The position numbers were made by a program, and so were the translations under genes. The notes under the pieces are model-generated. The model worked only from the letters and a program-made list of their open reading frames with translations. It had not been told where the DNA came from and did not search any database. This document shows positions 1-7,964 of a DNA stretch of 63,473 nt, piece after piece. Where the stretch lies: IMG/VR virus record IMGVR_UViG_3300049811_000819, positions 1-63,473 of that record, one strand, 5' to 3'. This DNA is from a virus. Positions within the stretch are counted from its first letter, which is position 1. Each line of letters opens with the position of its first letter.

Positions 1-1107
1 ATGCGCCATAGTGCATCAAATAGTAGGGAAGATTTAGGGAAGCTTGACGAGAAAATTAGGGAAGCAAATCAAACGCTTAGGCGGGTATCGATCCGAAGAA
101 AGGGCGATCGTCTTTTTCTCAGGGCTACACTTCCAGACCAGAAAACAGGGAAAAACAAGCAACACGAAATAAAGACTGGCGCGCCAGCTACAATAACAGG
201 ATTGAGAGCCGCTAAGGCAAAGGCTGATCGATTATCAAGCGATCTGATTCTCGGATCGTTCCGATGGGAAGACTGGTTATCTCCTGAATCTGTTTCATCG
301 GGAAATAGCTGCGGGGAATGGATCGAGAAGCTGACAAGCGACCACTGGAGTCGAGTCGAGCGAACCAAAAGCCGCGAGCGAAGCTTTCGGGAAGACTATC
401 TGATTCCCTACTCGAAACTCCCATCAAACAAAGCTTTAACCGAGGATTTGTTGAGGGATACTCTCGTTCGAGAAACGAGTCCATCAATGGAAAAAACCCG
501 TAACCGATATTGCTTGGCTTACACGAGACTTGCTCGGTTTGCTGGATTAGGAATAGATTTTAACGGGTATCGAGTGAGATACGAGCCGAAAGATCGCTAT
601 CTACCATCAGACAAGGAAATCGAAACGGCGATCGACGCTGTGAAAAATCCTGCGTGGATATGGATTGCTGGCATAATGGCCGCCTATGGATTAAGACCTC
701 ACGAACTTTTTCACCTCGATATGTCGGGGATGGGCGGTGAATTGCCGATTTTACGAATTCTACCAAGCACAAAGACGAAAGAACGGACAGTGTTGCCATG
801 TCCTGCATCGTGGGTAGATCGATGGAACCTGCGGGAAAAGCATTGGCCAAGATTTATAGCCACACCAGAGACTCACGATAACAAAGACCTTGGGGCAAGG
901 ATAACGCCGGGGCTAAAGCGGAACGGAGTGAACTGGACAGCTTATGCTTTTCGAGATTGCTATGTTATCCGATTAGAAAAAGCAGGATGGCCGCCAAACC
1001 TTGCGGAGAAGATGGGCGGCCACAGTCGGGAAACAAGGAAAAAGTCTTATCTACGGCACGTCAACGATCGGGACTTAGTTGATGTGTTTCGTCGGTTAAA
1101 CTTTTGA
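1..1107 (+). CDS. int: Tyrosine recombinase (phage integrase)
   Basis: Site-specific recombinase expected to integrate and, with the directionality factor at 3044-4009, excise the phage. The C-terminal catalytic domain carries the family signature: Arg232 (YGLRPHEL), a lysine in the beta-hairpin STKTKER (about 258-260), Arg318 in AYAFRDC (the usual HxxR histidine is tyrosine here), His341 in MGGHSRET and the nucleophile Tyr350 in SYLRH. Residues 1-190 would be the arm- and core-binding part. At 368 residues it has a normal length. The ATG is the first base of the window, so a longer N-terminus cannot be excluded. Its 3' end overlaps the convergent gene at 1096-1329 by 12 bp. Confidence 0.9.
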   Translation: MRHSASNSREDLGKLDEKIREANQTLRRVSIRRKGDRLFLRATLPDQKTGKNKQHEIKTGAPATITGLRAAKAKADRLSSDLILGSFRWEDWLSPESVSSGNSCGEWIEKLTSDHWSRVERTKSRERSFREDYLIPYSKLPSNKALTEDLLRDTLVRETSPSMEKTRNRYCLAYTRLARFAGLGIDFNGYRVRYEPKDRYLPSDKEIETAIDAVKNPAWIWIAGIMAAYGLRPHELFHLDMSGMGGELPILRILPSTKTKERTVLPCPASWVDRWNLREKHWPRFIATPETHDNKDLGARITPGLKRNGVNWTAYAFRDCYVIRLEKAGWPPNLAEKMGGHSRETRKKSYLRHVNDRDLVDVFRRLNF

Positions 1108-1329
1108 CACTTCTTTAACTTCCCATTCTTCAACCATTGCAGCATTGTCCTCTACTAATAATGTCTCGTATTCGGAACTATTGTCGACCTCTAATAGAGA
1201 TACGGAAATATTGCAAAATGCGTTTTCTGCCGCTTCAAGATTAGGAGCTTCAATAGTCACAATAACCTCGATTTGTATTGTTCCTTGAAACTGTTTGAGT
1301 TCAGGTTTAGATTGTTTTTTCTTAGGCAT
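1096..1329 (-). CDS. Small hypothetical protein, Lys-rich N-terminus
   Basis: A 77-residue protein with a basic start (MPKKKQSK) and an acidic, valine- and glutamate-rich remainder. No family is recognised. The ATG is preceded by a GAGGAAATC Shine-Dalgarno stretch. It overlaps the upstream helix-turn-helix gene by 8 bp, so it is probably the last cistron of the leftward early operon, and its end runs into the integrase 3' end. It could be a partner of the excisionase-like protein, but that is only positional. Confidence 0.6.
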   Translation of the reverse strand: MPKKKQSKPELKQFQGTIQIEVIVTIEAPNLEAAENAFCNISVSLLEVDNSSEYETLLVEDNAAMVEEWEVKEVSKV

Positions 1330-1585
1330 GATTTCCTCTTAATAATTCTTGCATTTTTTGCCAATTGTAGCGATAGCCTCGCTCACCGTGGATTTTGTAG
1401 TGTACGCCCTCTTTCGCTTGTTTTCGGTAGCGTTCGAGGGTAGAGCGAGAAATTTTAAGCTTCTCGCAACATTCTCGACTATCTACCCATTGATCAGATT
1501 TGAGTTCTAGATAGATTTCGGTCAATAGATTGACTTGGTTTTCTAGATGGTATATGCGTCGTTTTAAGTCTTCAATTTCGCTCAT
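1322..1585 (-). CDS. Excisionase-like helix-turn-helix protein
   Basis: An 87-residue protein. Residues 1-30 look like a short coiled coil (MSEIEDLKRRIYHLENQVNL). The second half, WVDSRECCEKLKISRSTLERYRK, resembles the MerR/excisionase winged helix with a following wing (HYKIHGERGYRYNW). I chose the internal ATG at 1585 over the upstream one at 1663 because the domain starts there and the upstream start would overlap the neighbouring gene by about 50 bp. Beside the integrase and downstream of a directionality factor, it may be a recombination accessory protein or a repressor. Confidence 0.65.
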   Translation of the reverse strand: MSEIEDLKRRIYHLENQVNLLTEIYLELKSDQWVDSRECCEKLKISRSTLERYRKQAKEGVHYKIHGERGYRYNWQKMQELLRGNHA

Positions 1586-1614
1586 TTTCGGGACTCCATA
1601 AATCCCGAAAACTA

Positions 1615-2694
1615 TTAAAAATAGCGGAACTTTAAAACGATCTCGATCACTTCCTGCGGACAAAGAACGCTACAAGTATTCCATCCTGAGCCGCCGACTG
1701 TAGCACGACCGCTCCATCCTTCTGCGTTCGGGTCACGAGCTTTTTCGGCTTCTGAAAGTGCGGAGTAAATTTCCTTTGTAAAGTCGATTCCTTCGGATTC
1801 AGGGTGATTAGGATTACAGGCGAGAGTGTACTTGTTGCCTACAAATTTGTTATCTACGATCACTTCTCGCTGGGTCAAAGTGTAGGGATAAATCTCGGAA
1901 TAGTCACTATCACCGAGTAGGCGATCAATCGCTCGATACGCACAACGGGGATCGATGTAGGTTCCGCCTAATCCCGACATTGTGACTACGGCACAATCTT
2001 TATAAAAGTTGATACGTTTTTCCTCGATTAGTAGGTTTGTGTACTTTTCAACTTTTTCCCAGTATTCGGAAACTTTCGGGTGATCGCACGGCCAGTTATC
2101 TTTCCCCTCGACTGCTCGAACAAGATTCCAGAAAGACTTTTCAAAGGCACGGGACATAAAGTATTCTTTGTCCTCAATTGTCCACTGTCGGCGGTCTTTT
2201 GGCATATCGAGATCGATTGTAAATTCATCGCTATCGCATTTCATTCCCGCAACGCACTTAGCAGCAAAATCGGCGTACTCGGATAGTTCGGAGGGGACAG
2301 CAAGGTGATCACAGTCGTAAGAGATAGCGCAGAGTTTTCGCTCAGTATCTTGATCTAACGCCTCTTGCGAAAAATACCCTTTGAATAAATACACTGCGCT
2401 GCATACGGCATCAGCGTCCAACAATGTCGTGACAAACAGGATATCATCGGTTTCTTGCGGGAACAAACCGATAATATCTATTCCTGCCTCATTTGCTTTT
2501 TCGATAGACTTCCAAATGTCTTCGATTTGGATTTTTGCCCCGTCAGGTCGGTGGTGGTCAAACAGGAAATCTCCCTTACGGAGATGCCAATCTGGAACAG
2601 TCCCGTCAACCATAACAACGGAGCATTCTCCGATTTCAGCGAGTCTAGTATTTAGAGTTTCTAGGTTAGTTGTGACAAGAAAATTAAGAGTCAT
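1615..2694 (-). CDS. DHH-family-like phosphoesterase
   Basis: 359 residues. The N-terminal part contains FLFDHHRPDG (Asp46-His47-His48), the motif that names the DHH superfamily. It is followed by DDILFVTTLLDADAVCSAV, which resembles a further acidic motif. The C-terminal GRATVGGSGWNTCSV is reminiscent of the glycine-rich DHHA1-type substrate loop. Known DHH proteins include RecJ exonuclease, oligoribonucleases and cyclic-dinucleotide phosphodiesterases; which activity, if any, applies here cannot be decided by eye. It lies in the early leftward operon with recombination genes, compatible with nucleic-acid turnover. Moderate confidence in the fold, low in the substrate. Confidence 0.5.
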   Translation of the reverse strand: MTLNFLVTTNLETLNTRLAEIGECSVVMVDGTVPDWHLRKGDFLFDHHRPDGAKIQIEDIWKSIEKANEAGIDIIGLFPQETDDILFVTTLLDADAVCSAVYLFKGYFSQEALDQDTERKLCAISYDCDHLAVPSELSEYADFAAKCVAGMKCDSDEFTIDLDMPKDRRQWTIEDKEYFMSRAFEKSFWNLVRAVEGKDNWPCDHPKVSEYWEKVEKYTNLLIEEKRINFYKDCAVVTMSGLGGTYIDPRCAYRAIDRLLGDSDYSEIYPYTLTQREVIVDNKFVGNKYTLACNPNHPESEGIDFTKEIYSALSEAEKARDPNAEGWSGRATVGGSGWNTCSVLCPQEVIEIVLKFRYF

Positions 2695-2720
2695 GATTTT
2701 TTCCCGATGATGATGTTGAA

Positions 2721-2984
2721 TTAATAGTTTTCGACAATTCCGAGAGCGTTCCGTATCTCGGTTTCTTTACTTGCGCGTCCTTGTCTCCATCCCCGACTAT
2801 AAAACCTGTTTGCAGTGTCACAGTAAAATTGTTTCAAGAAACGAGAGAGACTAAGACTATCGATATTAGCTGGGACAGTAAAGGCAAGTTCCCCATCTGC
2901 GTCGTAAAATTCAATATCTCCTGATTCGGGATTGTCGTAGCGATTTAAATCGTTGATCGTGATAATCGTGTGATTTTCTTGCAT
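2721..2984 (-). CDS. Hypothetical protein
   Basis: 87 residues, no recognised family. The first half (FYDADGELAFTVPANID) looks like a small beta-rich segment and the second half is helical with several Arg/Trp (FYSRGWRQGR). The spacing to both neighbours is short (26 bp to the DHH-like gene) and the direction is the same, so it is probably part of the early leftward operon. AGAAGGAAAT precedes the ATG as a plausible ribosome binding site. Confidence 0.6.
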   Translation of the reverse strand: MQENHTIITINDLNRYDNPESGDIEFYDADGELAFTVPANIDSLSLSRFLKQFYCDTANRFYSRGWRQGRASKETEIRNALGIVENY

Positions 2985-3043
2985 AATTTCCTTCTGATGA
3001 CATTAAAAGATACTCGGCGTTGTCAATGCCCCCTGACAAGCTT

Positions 3044-4009
3044 TTAGAAATCGGGCATTCCTGAAGGCAGTTCTTCTTCAAGCGCATCCTCTACTATTTC
3101 GCTAAGACTAACTTGCTCTTTAAGCAGGGAATTGATTGTGTCAAAATATTCCCTTTTTCCTGTACAGCGATCAGCTATCACAGTAGCCTCGATTATTGGC
3201 ATTCCTTGGCTAACTGCCCATTGAATGCCGTCTTTCTTTTTGGATGCCCAATCGCTAGATGGTAACGCTTTTTGTTGTTGAAAATGAGGCAGTTCGAGAC
3301 CGGAAGACTCACCAGTAAACTGCTGAAAAGCACGAGTTTCGATAATTTGCATCACTTTCGACGCACGATCTGGATGAACGCGGATCGAGAGAAGGTTAAA
3401 TATTTTGCGTCCTCGCTTTCCATCGGGAAGCGGATAAGATAGCTCTCGCGGTCTGCGCTCTAAAAGAAAGGGAATTCCGGTTAAAGTTCCTGCGGCGGTT
3501 TCTACTGCCAAAAGTTGCTCTGTTAGTCCAATAATGTCCCACTTTGAGTGAGTTTTAACCTCGAAGTAACCCATTTCTCCTAGCTGTGGTATAACAATGT
3601 GCAGTCTCCCGACTTGCTTACACTTGCACGCCCCAAAACTGCCATCTGGATTCTCTATTAGCTTTTTGCATGGCAGTGGGTGAGTAGCGACAATTTTCCC
3701 TTTTTCTTCGTATAGCACGCGAGTTTCCTCATCGCACCGAGTAAGAATCGAGGTTTTTCCCCATTCTTCCATCCAAGCAGGGAAAACCTGCTCGACAGAG
3801 GCAAAGGGAAGCAGGCAGGGAATTTGTATGGGCTTGTCACCAAAAATAGTTATGATTTTTTTGTTGATTCCATCAAAGTCCGAATCGAAGCGAAAATAGT
3901 CTAAGTCTGCGCCAGGGCGATCGCTCCCAGCTTTTTTCTCATCTCCCTTGCGGATTTTCCCAAGCATAGGAAAACGAGCTTGTCTTGTAGTTAGTGATTT
4001 GATAGGCAT
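3044..4009 (-). CDS. Recombination directionality factor-like protein (Gp3/PF18897 type)
   Basis: 321 residues with the layout I associate with the Gp3-like recombination directionality factor family, often labelled hydrolase or metal-binding protein in cyanobacteria. It begins with a start like LGKIRKGDEK and DLDYFRF, then a cysteine-containing segment (PLPCKKL, GACKCKQ), then LHIVIPQLGEMGYFEV and GIPFLLERRPRE. The family converts integrases from integration to excision, although the best-known members partner serine rather than tyrosine integrases, so the pairing with the integrase at 1-1107 is inference. The ATG has a clear AGGAG. It is 16 bp downstream of the 4026-4334 gene in the same operon. 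Confidence 0.6.
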   Translation of the reverse strand: MPIKSLTTRQARFPMLGKIRKGDEKKAGSDRPGADLDYFRFDSDFDGINKKIITIFGDKPIQIPCLLPFASVEQVFPAWMEEWGKTSILTRCDEETRVLYEEKGKIVATHPLPCKKLIENPDGSFGACKCKQVGRLHIVIPQLGEMGYFEVKTHSKWDIIGLTEQLLAVETAAGTLTGIPFLLERRPRELSYPLPDGKRGRKIFNLLSIRVHPDRASKVMQIIETRAFQQFTGESSGLELPHFQQQKALPSSDWASKKKDGIQWAVSQGMPIIEATVIADRCTGKREYFDTINSLLKEQVSLSEIVEDALEEELPSGMPDF

Positions 4010-4025
4010 TGTAAACTCCTAAAAT

Positions 4026-4334
4026 TTAAAAAGGAATATCGTCAGAAGCTTTGAATCCCATTGTTTTGTTGCTAATAACTGAGGGGAATTCATCAACGGG
4101 TTTGCCATAGAAAAATTTTTCTACGGAAGGGCATAATATTTCATGTTCACTTGTTATTTGTTTGGCTTCTGTTAGCACTCGCTCTCGTGCTTGTGTCATA
4201 AGAAGCTCGGCGCAAACTTCGTGATCTTCTCCTATTTCTACTCTTGCGTGCATAAACACGCTTAATTCTAGGGATTCGTAATTGCCTAGATTGAATTTTT
4301 GTGTATAAGAAGCCGAAACACCTTGTATCTCCAC
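4026..4334 (-). CDS. Conserved early phage protein of unknown function
   Basis: 102 residues starting with GTG, placed by a strong AGGAGG nine bases upstream. The pattern YTQKFNLGNYESLELSV followed by acidic text and a long helix (LLMTQARERVLTEAKQI) looks like a small phage protein family often found beside DNA-recombination genes; I cannot name it. It is the first cistron after the promoter at 4375-4404 and is followed by the directionality factor. Confidence 0.65.
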   Translation of the reverse strand: MEIQGVSASYTQKFNLGNYESLELSVFMHARVEIGEDHEVCAELLMTQARERVLTEAKQITSEHEILCPSVEKFFYGKPVDEFPSVISNKTMGFKASDDIPF

Positions 4335-4374
4335 TTACTTTTTCCTCCTATTAGAAAAAACTTGACTTTCTTAA

Positions 4375-4404
4375 ATCCTATCAATCCTTTCTTGAATTGT
4401 CAAG
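4375..4404 (-). promoter_or_regulatory. Leftward early promoter with operator-like repeat
   Basis: On the minus strand TTGACA (4398-4403) is followed after 17 bp by TAGGAT (4375-4380). The -35 box lies inside CTTGACAATTCAAG, an inverted repeat with 5-bp arms that recurs at six other places. It sits 41 bp upstream of the early operon start. Confidence 0.75.
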
Positions 4405-4490
4405 TAAATTCTCAAAATAAATTTGTGGATCGCAGGGACATAGGATCGAGGTAACTGATGAGATTGGTAGAGGGTGTAATCGGTGTTAAG

Positions 4491-4740
4491 CGATGTTAGG
4501 GGAGTAGATAACATAAGAAAAGTATTAATATATATAGTTTCTAACCTTTTGTTATTGTTGTTTCCTCGATCCTTGACTTTCGTTTTCCCTCTACGAAAAA
4601 CCTTCATCCTAGCGGTTGACCCCGCTTATCCCTGTCCCGATCTCTTTTTCCCCTAGGTTTGGCGAAACATCAATAACAAATCTCTAGAAAGCTCTCCCTG
4701 TAAGCGTTCCAGGATGTTATCTACTACCCTAACATCGAGA
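4491..4740. promoter_or_regulatory. Intergenic control region A with two spaced palindromes
   Basis: Between the early operon and the tail operon terminator (4335-4797) I see no convincing gene. Two copies of ATGTTA-N10-TAACAT occur at 4493-4514 and 4714-4735. The second ends a module starting ACATCAATAACAAA at 4668. Related modules are found around 26.9-27.2 kb and 35.2-35.9 kb. A short open frame on the minus strand at 4371-4607 overlaps the promoter and is not believed. Confidence 0.6.
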
Positions 4741-4753
4741 GGGTATCTGAAAC

Positions 4754-4779
4754 AAAAAAATCCCGCCGATTTGGCGGGC
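4754..4779 (-). terminator. Rho-independent terminator of the tail operon
   Basis: Minus-strand stem CCCGCC / GGCGGG with an AAAT loop followed by seven T residues. It lies 19 bp beyond the stop codon of the tail tip gene, as expected for the end of the leftward tail transcript. Confidence 0.85.
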
Positions 4780-4797
4780 GCACTAGAAATGGAGGTG

Positions 4798-7362
4798 TCA
4801 AACATTAACAGCGATCGCTTCTTTGAAAGCAACGGGGTAGCTCGAATTTTGAAATACTCGCACAGTGTATGCCAATTGGACTGACCCCCAATCGGTTATC
4901 TGTTGTGATGCGGTATAAACAATTGATCTTTCTCCTGTCTCAGTGATAAATTCCCGTTTTATTGCACTGCCATCGTAGATTCTGACCGTGTAGGTATTGA
5001 GTTCCCCCGGTGCAAACCCCACATCGATATAGTCTGTCCACCGCCCATTAATCCGCGTCCTGCGATACCACGAGATAATCACGTCTCCCCCAGCCCGTTC
5101 CGAGTCCACAACCGCAGAAAACGGCTTGACGCTTTCCAGTGTGACAGTGTGGATTGTCTCGGTATCTACTTCCGTTTCTGTCAATCCGTCTGGCACGATT
5201 TTAAAACGAACTTCCCGGTTGACATCGAACAATTCAACAGGCAAACGGACAAGGTAATCGGTAAGCAATACAAATCTTTCGCCGACAGCATGATTATCGA
5301 TAAAACCCTCAGTTCCTTTAGTACCACGAATCATATAGGAAATATCAAAAGTTAGCGGATTATTTGAGACAATTTCCGCATTTTTAAAAGCAAGAATCTC
5401 GCCTGTAGAAAACCACCCAAGTTGTTTTCCTGCTAAGAATTTCTCAAGCGTTACTGGCTCAATTTCGCCTGAATCCATTCTTATTCGGACTGTATTAAAA
5501 TCGTCAATAAAATTAGGAGAGGAATTATTAAAGTTTGCGCTAAAACTTAATACCGTACCCGTGACACTTTCACCAGTAATAGCAGTAGCAAGTTCGTAGC
5601 TTTCTCCGCCGTCCTCAGAATAAAATATTGTCCCAGTTCGATAGTCTTCATCGCCCTCGATTGCAAGGTAAAAACCAAGATCGGCATCCGATGAGTTGAC
5701 GGGCGGGCATTCAATAACAATCGCTGTAGCCGAGCCGTAGCTTGCTGGAATTTCGCTGGGAGGGGCAAAGGTTAGATTAGTAGTAATTTCGGGCAGGATA
5801 TCGCTTGTGAGTTGGTCTATGCCAGTACAGTCAGTTACAACTCCCCAGGTTGAATCTGCGGTTAGCCCATGGGCAGTATTTTGGGTGAAAATTAGATTGT
5901 CGTCCGCATCGTAAATCCTAAATTCAGTATTGGGCAGGGGCGAAATTTGACCGAGCGGTAATGTAGTCTCGAATCGCAGAGGCGCGCGGTAGGAGACAAC
6001 TGGGCTAAATACTGTCCCTCGTTGAGCGCGTGTAATCCATCGGTTAGCGTTCGGGGGGGGAGTTGGAGAGTTGTATATTCCCAAGTCATACACCGCTATA
6101 TGCGCGCATTCGTTCGAGTATCCCTGAAATCGAGTCGCTTCTAGCTCGATTAAATATCCTGCACCTCGAACTTTTTTTGTGATCTGCAAAACTTCTCGAT
6201 GAAATAGGCGATCACCGTCTGCCGATATTAAATCTCCTACGCCAAGATCGTCCCATGCGGGCAATAAAAACATCTTGGAAAAGGTTTTAGATTGCGAGCG
6301 GCCGAGAAAAAGAACGCGAGAGGCAAGGGTAATAAATAGGTTATCACTAGATATTAATTTGGTTTGAATTGATAGCTCGTTGGTATGCTTTGCAGCAGGG
6401 TCTTTGGCGACAACCGAAATAGCGTCCTGATCTTTGTTGATATTTAATCCGCTTACTGTTACAGCACTTGGTGTTTCTCGGAAATGTGTGAGTTTTATCT
6501 CGTATAAATCTATCGGGCGATCCCCAAATTTTTTTGCTCCTAATGCCAGCCTTGGAATATGGGTAACTTCTCCCGATGTTTGCTGTTTAAAAACAAGCTT
6601 GTCTTTTGTTTCTCGAACTATCAAGAAAAACGCCCTTAATAATTCCCCGATCTGATCAGCGAACGATGTTCCTTCAAATAGTAAGTCAAAACCTTCAATC
6701 TGCAAATTATCAGGAACACCGCTCACATCGATTTTATCTTCTGCTATTCGAGCTATTTCACAAACTTTTTTCAAAATATCTTTGACTCGTGGATTTTCGC
6801 CACTTTCCCCAACTATCTCGACATCGATCCGTGGAAATCCACTGCCTTCAAATTCAGCAATTGGGTAATTATTAAAAACCAGATAACTCCAGCCTTTGAA
6901 TGCGGGAACGGGGTTCGTTTCATTTGCTTGAATTACTGAGGACGACGTAGTTTGATTACCTGTGTAAATTGTGCAACACTCTAAAAACTTTTGACTTCTT
7001 TGGTCGTCCGATCCATCACCATAAACTAATACTGAATTCATCCAAACACGCCGAACAGAACCGATTTTTTGTGCAATCGGATAAGCGGCTGTCAAAAAAT
7101 AAGAAAACGTTTCTGTTTTCTGTCCCCCGCCTTTTCCGCCTGATACTTTTCGCCGCTCTTTTAGCTTCAAACTCCACATCATTGGCAAGCCTTCTTTTCT
7201 CACCCGCCCAAACGGGAGGGAAAGAGAAAAGCCGAATTCAGCATCAGGTACTCCCGTATCCTCGATTTTTCCCTTTTGTTGTCGCGGGCCAGACGGTGCG
7301 AGAAGTGATAGGAGTAAATTGGCTCCGAGTCCAATTGCGGTAGGAATTAGGAAATTAGCCAC
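4798..7362 (-). CDS. Tail tip / central hub protein (host-specificity J type)
   Basis: 854 residues and last gene of the tail operon, after the NlpC/P60 peptidase, the usual place of the J/GTA gp15-type tail hub. Residues 1-23 are hydrophobic (LIPTAIGLGANLLLSLLAP), a feature of many such hubs. The next segment (FGFSLSLPFGRVRKEG... GGGQKTETFSYFLTAAYPIA) matches the early region of this family. The middle contains beta-rich baseplate-hub text, and the C-terminal third looks like fibronectin-type repeats (DVIISWYRRTRINGRWTDYI), the part that contacts host surface in relatives. A terminator follows the stop. Function by context and pattern, not by search. Confidence 0.75.
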   Translation of the reverse strand: MANFLIPTAIGLGANLLLSLLAPSGPRQQKGKIEDTGVPDAEFGFSLSLPFGRVRKEGLPMMWSLKLKERRKVSGGKGGGQKTETFSYFLTAAYPIAQKIGSVRRVWMNSVLVYGDGSDDQRSQKFLECCTIYTGNQTTSSSVIQANETNPVPAFKGWSYLVFNNYPIAEFEGSGFPRIDVEIVGESGENPRVKDILKKVCEIARIAEDKIDVSGVPDNLQIEGFDLLFEGTSFADQIGELLRAFFLIVRETKDKLVFKQQTSGEVTHIPRLALGAKKFGDRPIDLYEIKLTHFRETPSAVTVSGLNINKDQDAISVVAKDPAAKHTNELSIQTKLISSDNLFITLASRVLFLGRSQSKTFSKMFLLPAWDDLGVGDLISADGDRLFHREVLQITKKVRGAGYLIELEATRFQGYSNECAHIAVYDLGIYNSPTPPPNANRWITRAQRGTVFSPVVSYRAPLRFETTLPLGQISPLPNTEFRIYDADDNLIFTQNTAHGLTADSTWGVVTDCTGIDQLTSDILPEITTNLTFAPPSEIPASYGSATAIVIECPPVNSSDADLGFYLAIEGDEDYRTGTIFYSEDGGESYELATAITGESVTGTVLSFSANFNNSSPNFIDDFNTVRIRMDSGEIEPVTLEKFLAGKQLGWFSTGEILAFKNAEIVSNNPLTFDISYMIRGTKGTEGFIDNHAVGERFVLLTDYLVRLPVELFDVNREVRFKIVPDGLTETEVDTETIHTVTLESVKPFSAVVDSERAGGDVIISWYRRTRINGRWTDYIDVGFAPGELNTYTVRIYDGSAIKREFITETGERSIVYTASQQITDWGSVQLAYTVRVFQNSSYPVAFKEAIAVNV

Positions 7363-7393
7363 GTTTTAAGTAAGAATTCTAAAGTTTCTGTTA

Positions 7394-7804
7394 TTATTCT
7401 ACTCGATAGATAAAAACAAGCGTTCTTATGACCTCGGCAAGGTACGAACAAATTACGCCTTTTTCTGTGTCAGCATGAAGATATACCTCCTCTCCCGCAT
7501 AAATGCCAACGTGGGTTATTACACCCGCCCGTTTGAACACTAGCACATCGCCAATATCAGGTTTTCCGTCAACACGGGTTAGGTAGCGATCGAGAGATTT
7601 TACGAGAAAATCATTTCGGGGAATTCGTTCGTAATTTTCGAGGGCAAAGTCTGACGGGAGAAACCCTACATTCACTCCTACGCCAGCAAGAAATCCGACG
7701 CAATCACAACCGATTCCTTTTTTACTCTGGCCATGATGCCATGGTGTCCCAATCCACTCGATTGCCTCGGCGACGATTTTATCTCCCAACGCATCTACAG
7801 TCAT
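7394..7804 (-). CDS. NlpC/P60 family tail-associated cell wall peptidase
   Basis: 136 residues, single domain. Cys35 in GCDCVGFL, His98 in ITHVGIYAG and His110 in EVYLHAD form the expected Cys-His-His set of NlpC/P60 cysteine peptidases. In long-tailed phages this protein sits at the tail tip and opens peptidoglycan during DNA entry. It lies between the tape measure side and the hub gene, as in lambda (K) and gene transfer agents. Its start overlaps the end of the small upstream gene by 26 bp. Confidence 0.85.
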   Translation of the reverse strand: MTVDALGDKIVAEAIEWIGTPWHHGQSKKGIGCDCVGFLAGVGVNVGFLPSDFALENYERIPRNDFLVKSLDRYLTRVDGKPDIGDVLVFKRAGVITHVGIYAGEEVYLHADTEKGVICSYLAEVIRTLVFIYRVE

Positions 7805-7964
7805 GTTCTCTTTCCTCCGATCTTGGGCGAAATCCCATCTCTACCCCGTTTCGGTAAGTAGTACAAAGCGATTCTTTTAGTTCTCGATCGCCCCGACACG
7901 ATGGGAGAATTTCCCACGCAATCGCCGAAGCAAGTATTGCTCCTAATACTACTATTTTTTTCAC
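7779..7964 (-). CDS. Small protein with N-terminal membrane or lipoprotein-like segment
   Basis: 61 residues starting at GTG, with AAAGGAG about ten bases upstream. The start codon overlaps the stop of the tape measure gene (GTGA), so translation is likely coupled. Residues 1-23 (MKKIVVLGAILASAIAWEIL) form a signal- or membrane-like segment ending PSC, which could be a lipobox-like cysteine, although the context is not canonical. The rest is charged with two further cysteines. An alternative reading frame over the same bases is less likely because it lacks the coupling and ribosome binding site. Confidence 0.55.
   Translation of the reverse strand: MKKIVVLGAILASAIAWEILPSCRGDRELKESLCTTYRNGVEMGFRPRSEEREHDCRCVGR

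Noticed and set aside
4371-4607. Leftward 78-codon open frame in control region A
   Set aside because: It covers the early promoter and the palindromic repeat, lacks a ribosome binding site and has low-complexity text; intergenic repeats explain it better.
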